The notes below the pieces were generated by a model. That model saw nothing but the letters and a program-made list of their open reading frames with translations, was not told the origin of the DNA and did not search any database. Made by a program: the position numbers and the translations under genes. Shown piece by piece: positions 7,665 to 16,633 of a stretch of 64,000 nucleotides of DNA; the first letter of the stretch is position 1; every line of letters starts with the position of its first letter. The stretch lies in the NCBI RefSeq assembly GCF_015140235.1, contig NZ_AP023321.1, positions 1,726,501 to 1,790,500 on the forward strand, written 5' to 3'. Source of the DNA: Solibaculum mannosilyticum (GTDB lineage: Bacteria > Bacillota > Clostridia > Oscillospirales > Acutalibacteraceae).

Positions 7665-8257
7665 ACGCCCATCTCCAGCAGTTCATCCACCTTTTCCATC
7701 AGCTGACGGGTGGCGGCGCGCATCTCTGTACCGGTTCCGTTGACCATTCCCAAATCGGCCGGCATAATCGGTTTCCCAAACCGGACGCTCACCTTACAAA
7801 ATGGACGCAGCTTTTCTCCAAAGCACACCGCCGCCGGCAGAATGGGGACGTTTTCTTTGGCGGCGATCATGACGGCTCCCGCCTTAAACTTTAAGAGCTT
7901 GCCGTCTTTGGACCGCGTCCCCTCGGGGAACATACCCAGAATTTCACCGTCTTTGAGTAACTGATAGGCGGTGTTCATGGTATCGGCCCCGGCGTGCTGA
8001 CGGTTGACTGGAAAAGCACCGATGGCTTTGATCAATTTTCCAAATAGGCCGTGGAACAGTTCTTCCTTGGCCATATAGTGGATCACTCGTTTATTGCATC
8101 CGATGGCCAGGGCCACGGGATCAAAATAGGTGCGGTGGTTGCAGCACAACAGCAAGCCGCCCTCTTTTGGGATATTCTCAAATCCATAGAATTTCATGCG
8201 GAACAGGAAACGAAACAATGGTCTCGCCACCGGAACCGCCCACATATAAGCGCTCAT
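7661..8257 (-). CDS. plsC: 1-acyl-sn-glycerol-3-phosphate acyltransferase
   Basis: A 198-residue membrane-associated acyltransferase that makes phosphatidic acid. The catalytic motif H-x4-D is seen as NHRTYFDP (about residue 40), the second motif as GAFPVNR and the third as MFPEGTRSKDG. A hydrophobic N-terminal helix (AVPVARPLFRFLFRMKF) fits membrane attachment. It overlaps cmk and ispH by 4 bp on each side; cmk-plsC-ispH is a common Clostridia gene order. Confidence 0.93.
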   Translation of the reverse strand: MSAYMWAVPVARPLFRFLFRMKFYGFENIPKEGGLLLCCNHRTYFDPVALAIGCNKRVIHYMAKEELFHGLFGKLIKAIGAFPVNRQHAGADTMNTAYQLLKDGEILGMFPEGTRSKDGKLLKFKAGAVMIAAKENVPILPAAVCFGEKLRPFCKVSVRFGKPIMPADLGMVNGTGTEMRAATRQLMEKVDELLEMGV

Positions 8258-8919
8258 GCCAGACGCTCCTTAATCAAATTGGTGAGGAGTTCCACCGACT
8301 GCTCAAACGTATTGCCGGTGGTATCCACAATCACAGCGTCCTCCGCCGGTTTCAGGGGAGCCACCGCGCGATGAGAATCGTTGTAGTCCCGCTGCTTCAT
8401 GTCCTCCAGCACATCCTCGTACCGGACGTCCTGCCCTTTTGCTACCAATTCCTCATACCGGCGGCGGGCACGTTCTTCCGGCGACGCTGTGAGGAAAATC
8501 TTAACCTGGGCCCAGGGCAGTACCTTTGTCCCGATATCCCGGCCGTCCATAATCACGTCGTGGGTTTTCGCCATATTCTGCTGGAGCGAGAACAAAAACT
8601 CCCGCACCGGCGGCATAGCCGACACTTCCGACGCCGCCATGGATACCTCCGGCGTGCGGATACGGTCCGATACGTTTTCCCCGTTGAGAAGCACCTGCTG
8701 TTCTCCCTCCGCAAAGGCAAGCTCCACCTTGAGGCTTGGAAGAAGATTTACAACTGCCTCCGCATCCTTGGGATCCTTGCCACCGTGCAGGACGGCGTAT
8801 CCGATGGTGCGGTACAAAGCGCCGGTATCCACATAAATATAGCCTAGCTTAGCCGCTACCTTGCGGGCAACTGAACTTTTTCCTGCTCCGGCAGGTCCGT
8901 CGATGGCAATGGCAATCAT
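8254..8919 (-). CDS. cmk: cytidylate kinase
   Basis: A 221-residue (d)CMP kinase. The P-loop is AIDGPAGAGKSSVARKVA (residues 5-22), followed by YIYVDTGALYRTIGY, the DGRDIGT segment and the lid RRYEEL. Length and motifs fit the bacterial long-type CMP kinase. It is inside the overlapping operon between the flavoprotein and plsC. Confidence 0.95.
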   Translation of the reverse strand: MIAIAIDGPAGAGKSSVARKVAAKLGYIYVDTGALYRTIGYAVLHGGKDPKDAEAVVNLLPSLKVELAFAEGEQQVLLNGENVSDRIRTPEVSMAASEVSAMPPVREFLFSLQQNMAKTHDVIMDGRDIGTKVLPWAQVKIFLTASPEERARRRYEELVAKGQDVRYEDVLEDMKQRDYNDSHRAVAPLKPAEDAVIVDTTGNTFEQSVELLTNLIKERLA

Positions 8920-10169
8920 GGCAATAAAACCTCCCTGATGGCCTGTGCCGCGGCATAGGCCGTAGAAAATGCAATCTGCAAATTAAAGCCGCCGGTGTAA
9001 GCATCCAGATCCAGCACCTCGCCGGCAAAATACAGCCCCTTCACCAGTTTGGATTCCATGGTTTTAGGGCTTACCTCCTTGAGAGATACGCCGCCGGAGG
9101 TGACGATGGCCTCCTCAATGGGACGGAATCCTTGGACGGTTGCTGTCAAATGCTTGATGGTGCAGCAGAGGGACCGGCGCTCCTCCCGTGTGATCTGGTT
9201 GATCTTGCGATGCCCCGGCACGCAGCTTTTTTCTATGATAACAGGAATGATGCTGCGAGGCAAGAGATCCCCCAGGGAATTGTTCAAATCCCGGTTTTGA
9301 TACTTTAGGAAATCCCGTTGGACACGGGCATCCAATTGTTCCATGCTGAGGGCCGGCTTCAAATCGACGGCCACCTCATACCGTCCCGCACTCATGGGGC
9401 GCATATGGGCGCTGGCACTGAGTACCATAGGGCCGGACATGCCGTAATGAGTAAAAAGCATCTCGCCGAAGTCGCTGTACACCTGTTTTTTCTGAACGGT
9501 GTCGGTGACGGCCAACGCCACATTTTTGAGGGACAATCCCTGCGCCCCAGCACACCAATCGTCCTTGGTGACCAGCGGCACCAAAGAGGGTGACAGAGCC
9601 GTCACGGTATGCCCCGCCTGTTTCGCCAAGGCGTAGCCATCCCCCGTGGAACCGGTGCGGGGATAAGACTTGCCGCCAGTGCACACCACCACGGCACGGC
9701 AGCTCCATGTACGGCCGTCCTCGGTCTGGACGCCGCCCAGCGTTCCGTCCTCCCACACGAGATTGTGTACACGTCCGGTCTCCACACAGCAGCCGCCTTG
9801 TTTGACAAACCGCTCCAAAGCCGAGACGATATCCCCTGCCTTATCCGACTGCGGGAACACCCTGGCTCCTCTCTCGGTTTTCAGCGGGACGCCCAACTCC
9901 TCAAAAAAGGCCATGACATCCTGAGGGCTAAACCGGGAAAAGGCGCTGAATAAAAACCGTCCTCCCGACGGCACCGATTCAATCAATCGCTCCATCTCGC
10001 AGTTGTTGGTGACGTTACAACGTCCCTTGCCTGTGATCAGCAGTTTTTTACCTAACCGCTCGTTGCGCTCCATCAGAAGGGTGGAAAGACCCTGCTGTGC
10101 ACATAGTCCGGCCGTCATTAGCCCGGATGCGCCGCCTCCCACCACGATGACATCCACTCGATTTACCAT
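8916..10169 (-). CDS. HI0933/BaiN-family FAD-dependent oxidoreductase
   Basis: A 417-residue flavoprotein. The FAD-binding motif VVGGGASGLMTAG lies at residues 10-22, the family signature is ITGKGRCNVTNN (about residues 46-57), and the C-terminal FAD segment is GLYFAGEVLDLDAYTGGFNL. Relatives include BaiN, proposed to reduce bile-acid or other NAD-linked intermediates, but the substrate of most members, including this one, is unknown. It overlaps cmk by 4 bp and the upstream regulator by 7 bp. Confidence 0.9.
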   Translation of the reverse strand: MVNRVDVIVVGGGASGLMTAGLCAQQGLSTLLMERNERLGKKLLITGKGRCNVTNNCEMERLIESVPSGGRFLFSAFSRFSPQDVMAFFEELGVPLKTERGARVFPQSDKAGDIVSALERFVKQGGCCVETGRVHNLVWEDGTLGGVQTEDGRTWSCRAVVVCTGGKSYPRTGSTGDGYALAKQAGHTVTALSPSLVPLVTKDDWCAGAQGLSLKNVALAVTDTVQKKQVYSDFGEMLFTHYGMSGPMVLSASAHMRPMSAGRYEVAVDLKPALSMEQLDARVQRDFLKYQNRDLNNSLGDLLPRSIIPVIIEKSCVPGHRKINQITREERRSLCCTIKHLTATVQGFRPIEEAIVTSGGVSLKEVSPKTMESKLVKGLYFAGEVLDLDAYTGGFNLQIAFSTAYAAAQAIREVLLP

Positions 10170-11032
10170 GTTTCACTCTCCGGCTTTTCGTACACTTTGT
10201 ATTCCTCCCACAAGCGTTCCAGCTCGGTGAAGGTATCGTTGACCTGGTCCTTCATCTGGATGCCCACCGCCGCAATCAAAGCATTGATCAGGCTCAGCGG
10301 CGCCACTAACGAATCGGCAAAGGATACCATATCGCTGCGGGCCAGCAGGACGCATCCAGCCTGCCGGGCCATGGGAGATGCCATACTGTCGGTGATAGCG
10401 ATAACATTTGCGCCCCGGTCGTTGGCAAACCGGGCGGCTTTGACGGCGCGGCGGGAATATCGGGGAAAACTGATGCCGATGAGCACATCCTCAGAACCGA
10501 TGCGCAGCATCTGCTCAAAAATGGCGGTTTCGCTGCTGGTAATCACATGGATGACATTGTCAAACACCAAGCTGAAATAATAGCGCAAAAATACCGCCAA
10601 TGCCTCGCTGCTGCCCACGCCGAAGATATAAATACATCTGGCATGGGTGATGAGTTCCACCGCCCGGTTAAAGTCCTGCCGGGAAGTCTCCTCCAAGGTG
10701 GTCTTAATTTTCTCCACATCCTGCTCCAGCACACGGGCCAACACATCGTCCCCAATGCGGTTGTTGCTGACCTCCATCCGTTGCAAAATGGTCAATTTGG
10801 AGCGAATCATCTCCTGCATGGCCTTTTGAAGCTGCGGATATCCATCGTATCCCAGCTCTGTGGCAAAACGCACTACGGTGGATTCGCTGACCCCCACCAT
10901 CTGCCCCAACTTTGCAGCCGTCATGAAGGCCGCTTTATCATATTCTTCAATAATATAATTGGCAATGGATTTTTGCCCTTTGGAAAAAGAGGGCATCTGT
11001 TGCTTGATTTTGTCCAACAAATGGAGGTTCAT
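10163..11032 (-). CDS. MurR/RpiR-family transcriptional regulator
   Basis: A 289-residue regulator with an N-terminal RpiR helix-turn-helix (TAAKLGQMVGVSESTVVRFA, residues about 39-58) and a C-terminal SIS sugar-phosphate binding domain (CIYIFGVGSSEALAVFL, about residues 132-148). SIS regulators of this kind sense phosphosugars. It is the first gene of the operon leading to ispH, an unusual partner set for this regulator; the effector cannot be told from context. Confidence 0.92.
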   Translation of the reverse strand: MNLHLLDKIKQQMPSFSKGQKSIANYIIEEYDKAAFMTAAKLGQMVGVSESTVVRFATELGYDGYPQLQKAMQEMIRSKLTILQRMEVSNNRIGDDVLARVLEQDVEKIKTTLEETSRQDFNRAVELITHARCIYIFGVGSSEALAVFLRYYFSLVFDNVIHVITSSETAIFEQMLRIGSEDVLIGISFPRYSRRAVKAARFANDRGANVIAITDSMASPMARQAGCVLLARSDMVSFADSLVAPLSLINALIAAVGIQMKDQVNDTFTELERLWEEYKVYEKPESETW

Positions 11033-11052
11033 ACTATCATCCCTTCCGTTTT

Positions 11053-11081
11053 ATCTTACCGGAATCCCCCAAATAAATCAA
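11053..11081 (-). promoter_or_regulatory. promoter of the murR-to-ispH operon
   Basis: Minus strand TTGATT (11081-11076), 17-bp spacer, TAAGAT (11058-11053), about 20 bp upstream of the regulator's start codon. Confidence 0.6.
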
Positions 11082-11124
11082 GCTTCCCTCCTGATTTTTT
11101 GAAAGTTCCTCTTAAAATTCCTGC

Positions 11125-11171
11125 AAAAAAGCCCGGCTTGTTTCCAAATGTGGAAACAAGCCGGACTTTTT
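11125..11171. terminator. strong hairpin terminator after the AI-2E family gene
   Basis: A 16-bp nearly perfect stem (11131-11146 with 11151-11166; core GGCTTGTTTCCA) with a 4-nt loop. On the minus strand it is followed by TTTTTTGCAG; a T-run also lies on the plus side, so it may work both ways. It overlaps the stop codon region of the permease gene. Confidence 0.8.
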
Positions 11172-12361
11172 CATCGATTTTTGGCCGATCCACCTACCGA
11201 CGCCTCGGTCACCGGTGTGGGATCCCCCTTGTGTTTGCGATGGCGGTACAGATAAAAATCCCGCACAATCTGGCGGATGACGGCCGCAAACGGCACCCCC
11301 AGCAGAATCCCCCACAGTCCAAAGATGCCACCTCCCAGCGTCAGGGCGCAGATGACCCAGAAAGGGCTCATGCCCAGCTGATTTCCCAAAATCCTGGGAT
11401 TGATGATGTTGGCGTCGATCTGCTGGATGATGAGCAAGGTAATGGCGGTGGTCAACGCCACCACCCATCCGCCGGAAAGGAAGGTCAGGCCCACCACCAG
11501 AACACCGCTGATGATAGGGCCGAAATAAGGGATCAGGTTAAACATGCCGAAGAGGAATCCCATGGCCATGGGACTGGGCACACCGATGATGGCCAATGCG
11601 ATGGACGATAGGATACTGACCAATAGGCTATCCAAAAACTGGCCGAAGAAGTAGTGGTACACGATGGCGTTGACCCGGCCGGAATAATCGCACATCAACT
11701 GGATTTTCTCCCGGGAGATAAAAAGCGCCATAAAATTGTGTAAAACCGACAGCAGCGACTTTCGTTCCAGCAGCATATACACCGAGATAATGGCGCCAAA
11801 GCAGATGTTCCCCACCGTCGATGTCACATCAATTACCCCTTGGGCGTAGGGCTGCAAGTCGCTTAAATCGATGTTCTGGATCAGATTGTCCGCCGACCAT
11901 CCCTCCAGCAGGGCCGGGATGTTGATCATCTGGAAGATACCGCCCTGTTCATACAGCGACAGGGCAAAGTTTTTGAGTTCATTGAGGTAGTCGGGGGCCT
12001 TCTCCACAAACCGGATGACGCTCTGTACCAGCGCCGGGATGAGCACGATTAAGATGAGCGCCAAAAAGAGCAGGAATACAGCGTACACAACAAACACGCT
12101 GAAGGCCAGCGATCGGTTGGCCACAAACTCCCTTCTGGATCGGCTGAACCGCCGTTCCAACAGATAAACCGGTTTGTGAAGCAGATAGGCAAATACAAAC
12201 CCCGCTACAAAAGGGGTCAACAGTTTAAAAAATACCCCGATCCAGCCAAACAGCATCCCTAAATTGTCAAACGCCTTATACACCGCCACAACGGCCACCG
12301 CTACCAAAAATAGTTTAAGCCACCAGGAATTCCTCCAGAATGTCTTGCGGTCTATCTTCAT
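11171..12361 (-). CDS. AI-2E family transporter (YdiK/PerM-like)
   Basis: A 396-residue polytopic membrane protein of the AI-2E transporter superfamily. Hydrophobic segments cluster at the N-terminus (WLKLFLVAVAVVAVYKAF) and the C-terminal half (SILSSIALAIIGVPSPMAMG; GPIISGVLVVGLTFLSGG), with the family signature PYFGPIISG and DANIINPRILGNQLGMSPFW. I chose the ATG at 12361, which follows GGGGAGG; the open frame extends 24 codons further upstream without a ribosome site. Family members vary in function (autoinducer, ion or antiporter roles), so no substrate is claimed. Confidence 0.88.
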   Translation of the reverse strand: MKIDRKTFWRNSWWLKLFLVAVAVVAVYKAFDNLGMLFGWIGVFFKLLTPFVAGFVFAYLLHKPVYLLERRFSRSRREFVANRSLAFSVFVVYAVFLLFLALILIVLIPALVQSVIRFVEKAPDYLNELKNFALSLYEQGGIFQMINIPALLEGWSADNLIQNIDLSDLQPYAQGVIDVTSTVGNICFGAIISVYMLLERKSLLSVLHNFMALFISREKIQLMCDYSGRVNAIVYHYFFGQFLDSLLVSILSSIALAIIGVPSPMAMGFLFGMFNLIPYFGPIISGVLVVGLTFLSGGWVVALTTAITLLIIQQIDANIINPRILGNQLGMSPFWVICALTLGGGIFGLWGILLGVPFAAVIRQIVRDFYLYRHRKHKGDPTPVTEASVGGSAKNR

Positions 12362-12436
12362 AAAGTCCTCCCCGCCGCACGCGGTTAACTGGAATGCGGC
12401 AATCCTTTTGCATCCGTGGTACAGTGCTTGCACCCA

Positions 12437-12922
12437 TTATCCGTACAAAATAGCGACGAATAAATTGAGATAAGCAGCAAACGTCAACCAAATCCAATAC
12501 AGAACCATCATGATTCCCGCTGGGCGGTCCAATTTCCAAAACCGGAAGGTAAGCACCCCTACCAGGATCCACAATACCATCAGGATCAAAAAGCTGAGCC
12601 AGAAGTTCTTCCAGAGGAAAAAGGAAATGGGCCAAAGGAAATTTACCACCAGCTGTATGTAGTAAAGCCGAAGGGCGCTCTGTTTCCCCTCCCCTTCCGA
12701 CTGATGCACACGGTAGGCTGCAATTCCCATCAGGAGATACAAGACCGTCCATACCAGCGGGAATAACGCTGCCGGCGGTGCAAAAGGCGGTTTGATCAGA
12801 CCATTATAAAAATCCGCACTGCCTTGGATCAGCCATCCGGCCACCGTCCCCACTGCGACGGGGATAAGCAGACTGATTAAAAATTTAGGCCAATCGATAT
12901 TCCATTGCTTCTGATTTTGCAA
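12437..12922 (-). CDS. TspO/MBR-family membrane protein
   Basis: A 161-residue protein with five hydrophobic helices, the TspO/peripheral benzodiazepine receptor fold. Family residues include PPFAPPAALFPLVWTVLYLL, VNFLWPISFF and WILVGVLTFRFWKLDR. Bacterial members bind tetrapyrroles such as protoporphyrin IX. It stands 75 bp before the AI-2E family gene and may be cotranscribed with it. Confidence 0.92.
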   Translation of the reverse strand: MQNQKQWNIDWPKFLISLLIPVAVGTVAGWLIQGSADFYNGLIKPPFAPPAALFPLVWTVLYLLMGIAAYRVHQSEGEGKQSALRLYYIQLVVNFLWPISFFLWKNFWLSFLILMVLWILVGVLTFRFWKLDRPAGIMMVLYWIWLTFAAYLNLFVAILYG

Positions 12923-12983
12923 AACAGATCCCTCCTATCTGCCCCTTCTGTTTATCGTATGGATTGGAATGGTATCCAATTTT

Positions 12984-13283
12984 CTACCGCCTTTTTCGTC
13001 CGAAAATGCCGTCCCAGAATCCCGGACGTTTTCCACAGCATTCCGGGGCGTGCCACCGCACCAGGATGGTATCCTCCCCGATGACCTCGATGTCGCACCA
13101 TGGGATGATGATATCGTCCTCCCGGCCAAATAGGCCAAAACACTTTAGTTTTCCATATACAATTAAGCTGATGATCTGGGCCGTACAGGTATCCACCGTC
13201 ACATCGCACACCATGCCCACCCGACAGCCGTCCTTGACGTTGATAACCTCTTTGTTGCACAGATCCGTAATGGTACAACGCAA
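12984..13283 (-). CDS. YlmC/YmxH-family sporulation protein
   Basis: A 99-residue PRC-barrel-type protein. KEVINVKDGCRVGMVCDVTV is the family hallmark and a C-terminal Arg/Lys-rich tail (GIFGRKRR) follows. I prefer the TTG start at 13283, 8 bp behind GGGGAGG, to a GTG at 13292 that overlaps the ribosome site. It lies downstream of sigG, the arrangement seen in many spore-formers, and is probably part of the sporulation programme. Five cysteines (CNK, CDV, CTA, CCG) are more than usual for the family. Confidence 0.85.
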   Translation of the reverse strand: MRCTITDLCNKEVINVKDGCRVGMVCDVTVDTCTAQIISLIVYGKLKCFGLFGREDDIIIPWCDIEVIGEDTILVRWHAPECCGKRPGFWDGIFGRKRR

Positions 13284-13351
13284 AACGCCCACCTCCCCGC
13301 ATCATATATATGCAGAGCCGGCGGGCATTATGGGCAAAATTTGCCCCTTGG

Positions 13352-14122
13352 TTAAAGCTGGCTTTTGATGCGGGTCAGGGCCCCTTTTTCCAGACGGGAT
13401 ACCTGGGCCTGGGAAATGCCGATTTCCGATGCCACTTCCATCTGGGTCTTGCCCTGAAAAAAGCGCAGGGACAGGATGCGTTTTTCCCGGTCGCTTAGAT
13501 TGCCGATGGCCTCCTTTAAGGCGATTTCATCCAGCCAATTGCAGTCGTCATTGCGGTCGCCGATTTGATCCATCACATAGATCGTATCGCCGCCGTCGGA
13601 ATACACCGGTTCATACAGAGACACCGGTTCCACGATGGATTCCAGCGCCATGACCACATCTTCCCGGGGCAGATCCAACTGTTTTGCGATTTCGTCCACC
13701 GTGGGCTCGTGACTGCCGTTTTCCATCAGCTTCTCCTTGGCCTGCATGGCTTTGTAGGCCGTATCCCGCATGGACCGGCTGACCCGTACGGAATTGTTGT
13801 CCCGCAGGTAACGCCGGATCTCTCCGATGATCATGGGCACTGCATAAGTGGAAAATCGGACGTTTAAACTAGTGTCAAAATTATCGATGGCCTTAATGAG
13901 TCCAATACATCCCACCTGAAACAGGTCATCCAGATTTTCTCCCCGCTGGGTGAACCGCTGGATGACGCTGAGCACCAAACGGAGATTTCCGTTGACCAGA
14001 TCCTCCCTGGCCTTGGCATCCCCTCCGTGGCACTTTTTCAGCAGACTCATCTTTTCGGCTTCGCTGAGCACCTTTAGTTTTGATGTGTTGACCCCACAGA
14101 TTTCCACCTTATTGAACTGCAT
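13352..14122 (-). CDS. sigG: sporulation sigma factor G
   Basis: A 256-residue sigma-70 family factor. The N-terminal NKVEICGVNTSKLKVLSE is diagnostic for SigG, the late forespore sigma factor. Region 2 reads LFQVGCIGLIKAIDNFD with RRYLRDNNSVRVSRSMRD, and region 4 ends with the helix-turn-helix GISQAQVSRLEKGAL. I chose the ATG at 14122 behind a purine-rich GAGGGGGGG; the frame is open 38 codons further but that part does not look like SigG. The ylmC-like gene follows 68 bp downstream. Confidence 0.96.
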   Translation of the reverse strand: MQFNKVEICGVNTSKLKVLSEAEKMSLLKKCHGGDAKAREDLVNGNLRLVLSVIQRFTQRGENLDDLFQVGCIGLIKAIDNFDTSLNVRFSTYAVPMIIGEIRRYLRDNNSVRVSRSMRDTAYKAMQAKEKLMENGSHEPTVDEIAKQLDLPREDVVMALESIVEPVSLYEPVYSDGGDTIYVMDQIGDRNDDCNWLDEIALKEAIGNLSDREKRILSLRFFQGKTQMEVASEIGISQAQVSRLEKGALTRIKSQL

Positions 14123-14333
14123 GGAAAAAATGCCCCCCCTCAATGGTAGTACATTTCCAGTATTGCCATTGTCCGGAAGGTTGATGCAGTCTCGCCGCCC
14201 CTTTTCGTCCCCCTGTTTTCGACAAGACCCGCCCAAAACAAAAGCGCCGCCCGGAGAATTCTACCATTCATGGAATCGTAAAAATTCTCGCAAAGCAGCG
14301 CTTCGACATCTTAATTTTTATAGTACCGATTGG

Positions 14334-14948
14334 TTATTGAGAAACGGTTGCTCCTGAAGCAGCCTCTTCAATCGCATCGGGATACGTCACCGACTGGAAT
14401 TCCTCACCAGTGGACGAATCCTTGACCACTACCGAGCACTTGATCTCATTGTCCGGTACGCCGGTGTACATCTGGTAAAACATGCCACTGATACCCAAGG
14501 CAGCTGGTATCAAAGCTGCACTAATATTATTTTCAAAAGATTCCTTTTCTGCTGAGATAATAATCTCGCTGAGATCATCATTATATGTGATGTCTTTGAT
14601 ACAAGTCAATGTTTCATCTGTTTTAAATGACTCAATTGACTCATCCATTGTTTTCTTCAAACTAGACAATAATTGATCATACTCTTCCTCGGACATTTTA
14701 TATGTTACCGAACCATCATCATTTTTAATAACTTGACCTGAATTTTGAGTCGATGCTACTATATCATCAGCTGATACACCAATAATTTCCAACATGTTCT
14801 TGGACATTGTAAAAATCACTTTGCCATTTTCCCGCTGAACGGTAGCTGTTTGGCCGTTCGTGCCGGATGAACTGTCTTCCTTTTTACCGCAGGCGGCCAA
14901 GGATAGAGCCAACACCAGGCAAAGCACCAATGCAATCAATCTTTTCAT
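14334..14948 (-). CDS. secreted lipoprotein of unknown function
   Basis: A 204-residue protein with a lipoprotein signal (MKRLIALVLCLVLALSLAAC, lipobox LAAC at about residue 20). The mature part is acidic and Ser/Thr-rich and contains a segment that looks like SVTYKMSEEEYDQLLSSLKK, followed by IKDITYNDDLSEIIISAEKE. This resembles Clostridia lipoproteins of unknown role. It has its own consensus promoter and stands alone, divergent from the glycosyltransferase. Confidence 0.8.
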   Translation of the reverse strand: MKRLIALVLCLVLALSLAACGKKEDSSSGTNGQTATVQRENGKVIFTMSKNMLEIIGVSADDIVASTQNSGQVIKNDDGSVTYKMSEEEYDQLLSSLKKTMDESIESFKTDETLTCIKDITYNDDLSEIIISAEKESFENNISAALIPAALGISGMFYQMYTGVPDNEIKCSVVVKDSSTGEEFQSVTYPDAIEEAASGATVSQ

Positions 14949-15005
14949 GTTTTACTTCTCCTTCTTTCTTTTCCATTTTTCATCAAAAATGGACAATACT
15001 TGATC

Positions 15006-15034
15006 AGTATATCGTTATTTTATTGTATTGTCAA
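15006..15034 (-). promoter_or_regulatory. promoter of the lipoprotein gene
   Basis: Minus strand TTGACA (15034-15029), 17 bp, TATACT (15011-15006). Confidence 0.75.
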
Positions 15035-15136
15035 GCTATATCTATTTTCTTTCTATGACTTGGACATCATAGATACAACATGACTGATTTCCATAATTTT
15101 TCATTGTTTCCTTTCAAAAGTGTAAGAGAGATTGCA

Positions 15137-15165
15137 TTGCGTTTCGAATGCTTGTATGCTATAAT
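15137..15165 (+). promoter_or_regulatory. promoter of the glycosyltransferase gene
   Basis: TTGCGT (15137-15142), 17-bp spacer, TATAAT (15160-15165). It leaves a leader of about 130 nt before the start codon. Confidence 0.65.
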
Positions 15166-15300
15166 TTAAAACAGTCCATGAATATTAAGAACAAATTGTG
15201 AACAGACAAAGTTTATTTACTCTGTCGTTTTTCGTACCGGGTTTCCAAAGCGCTTTCCTTTCCCGGTCCTTGTGTGAAATGCAAAGGAGGCTTTCCATTT

Positions 15301-16551
15301 ATGTATGCTTTTATTTTAACATTAAAAATTATCAGTGTGATCATCACTTTTATCACCACTGGATTTATGCTTTATCAATTCGCCATCGCACTGTTCGGTT
15401 TGAAGAAAGCCGCTCGTCCGCGTCCTATCTCGGATAAAAAGCATCGGTTTGCTATTGTCATATCGGCCCGGAATGAACAGAGTGTAATTGGTTACTTAAT
15501 CGATAGCCTGATGGCTCAGGATTATCCCAAAGAATTGTTTGACGTTATCGTCATTGCAGACAATTGTACCGACAATACTGCCCAGGTCTCCCGGGAGCAC
15601 CGCGCCATTGTATACGAACGTTTTAATACGGCCCTTGTCGGCAAAGGTTTTGCTCTCAACTGGCTGTTCCAGCAGCTGTTGGAACAGGATCCTGATCATT
15701 ATGACGCCATCTGTGTCTTTGACGCCGATAATGTGGTGGATACCCATTACCTCAGCGAGATGAATCTCCAGCTTTGTGCCGGCGCTCAGTTGGCCCAGGG
15801 ATATCGGGATTCCAAAAACCCTACCGATACCGCTATCTCCGGCTGTTACTCCCTCTATTGGTGGACTTTGACCCGTTTCTTCCATGTAGCCCGCAACAAT
15901 ATGGGGCTTTCCGCCATGGTAAGCGGCACAGGTTTTATGTTCCGTACCGATATTATTCGGGAGTCCAACGGGTGGCACACCAATTCCCTGTGTGAGGATT
16001 GCGAGTTTTCTCTGCAAAATATCGCGGCCGGGCGGAAAGTTGTCCTGGCTTATGACGCTGTATTTTACGATGAGCAGCCGGTATCCTTTAGCCAATCAGT
16101 ACGGCAACGCCATCGCTGGTCGGTAGGCAATCTCCAGTGCATCCGTTACTGCTTTACCGATCTGTTAAAGGGCTTGGTCCAAAAGGGAAATGGAAATGCA
16201 TTGGATGGCCTTTTGTTTTTGTTTTTCATTCCCAGCGTCAGCGTGGGTGTGTTAGGAATGCTGGTCAATGCTCTCATTTATTCTACAGATTTAGCTGCTT
16301 TCCTTCATATCATTCCGCTCCTTGTCTTAGGCGGGATTGCACTGTGGTTAGCCGTTATGGGTCAGGCTATCCTAGTGCTTTGGATGGAGAAAAAGCCCAT
16401 TAAACCTATGTGGAAAGCCATTTTATATTACCCCGTTTTTCTCCTATCCTGGATGGCTATCAATTTTGTGGGGCTTTATTATCAGAGTAAGGTTTGGAAA
16501 CCCATCGATCATACTAAGGAAATGGGAATTGAGCAGATCAAACAGCGATAA
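15301..16551 (+). CDS. membrane-bound family 2 glycosyltransferase
   Basis: A 416-residue processive-type GT2. An N-terminal helix (residues about 2-25) precedes the GT-A catalytic domain, with VIVIADNCTDNT (about residue 82), the DxD-type FDADNVVDTHYL, the acceptor ED of SLCEDCEF and QRHRWSVG, equivalent to QxxRW. Three or four C-terminal membrane helices follow. I chose the ATG at 15301 behind AAAGGAGG. It probably builds or extends a cell-surface polysaccharide; the sugar is unknown. Acceptor-side context is absent. Confidence 0.9.
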   Translation: MYAFILTLKIISVIITFITTGFMLYQFAIALFGLKKAARPRPISDKKHRFAIVISARNEQSVIGYLIDSLMAQDYPKELFDVIVIADNCTDNTAQVSREHRAIVYERFNTALVGKGFALNWLFQQLLEQDPDHYDAICVFDADNVVDTHYLSEMNLQLCAGAQLAQGYRDSKNPTDTAISGCYSLYWWTLTRFFHVARNNMGLSAMVSGTGFMFRTDIIRESNGWHTNSLCEDCEFSLQNIAAGRKVVLAYDAVFYDEQPVSFSQSVRQRHRWSVGNLQCIRYCFTDLLKGLVQKGNGNALDGLLFLFFIPSVSVGVLGMLVNALIYSTDLAAFLHIIPLLVLGGIALWLAVMGQAILVLWMEKKPIKPMWKAILYYPVFLLSWMAINFVGLYYQSKVWKPIDHTKEMGIEQIKQR

Positions 16552-16567
16552 TATAATTGCAGAACAA

Positions 16568-16602
16568 GCCACATTTGGATGATTCCAATGTGGCCTTTCT
16601 GC
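16568..16602 (+). terminator. terminator after the glycosyltransferase
   Basis: GCCACATT-TGGA pairs with TCCAATGTGGC (one bulged T), followed by CTTTCT. Confidence 0.55.
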
Positions 16603-16633
16603 TGTTTAAAAGAAATTTATAAAACCAAAGGAT

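Larger units (their letters stand above)
14949..15300. other. divergent promoter region
   Basis: No gene seen. It contains one consensus promoter for each flanking gene, listed separately. Confidence 0.6.
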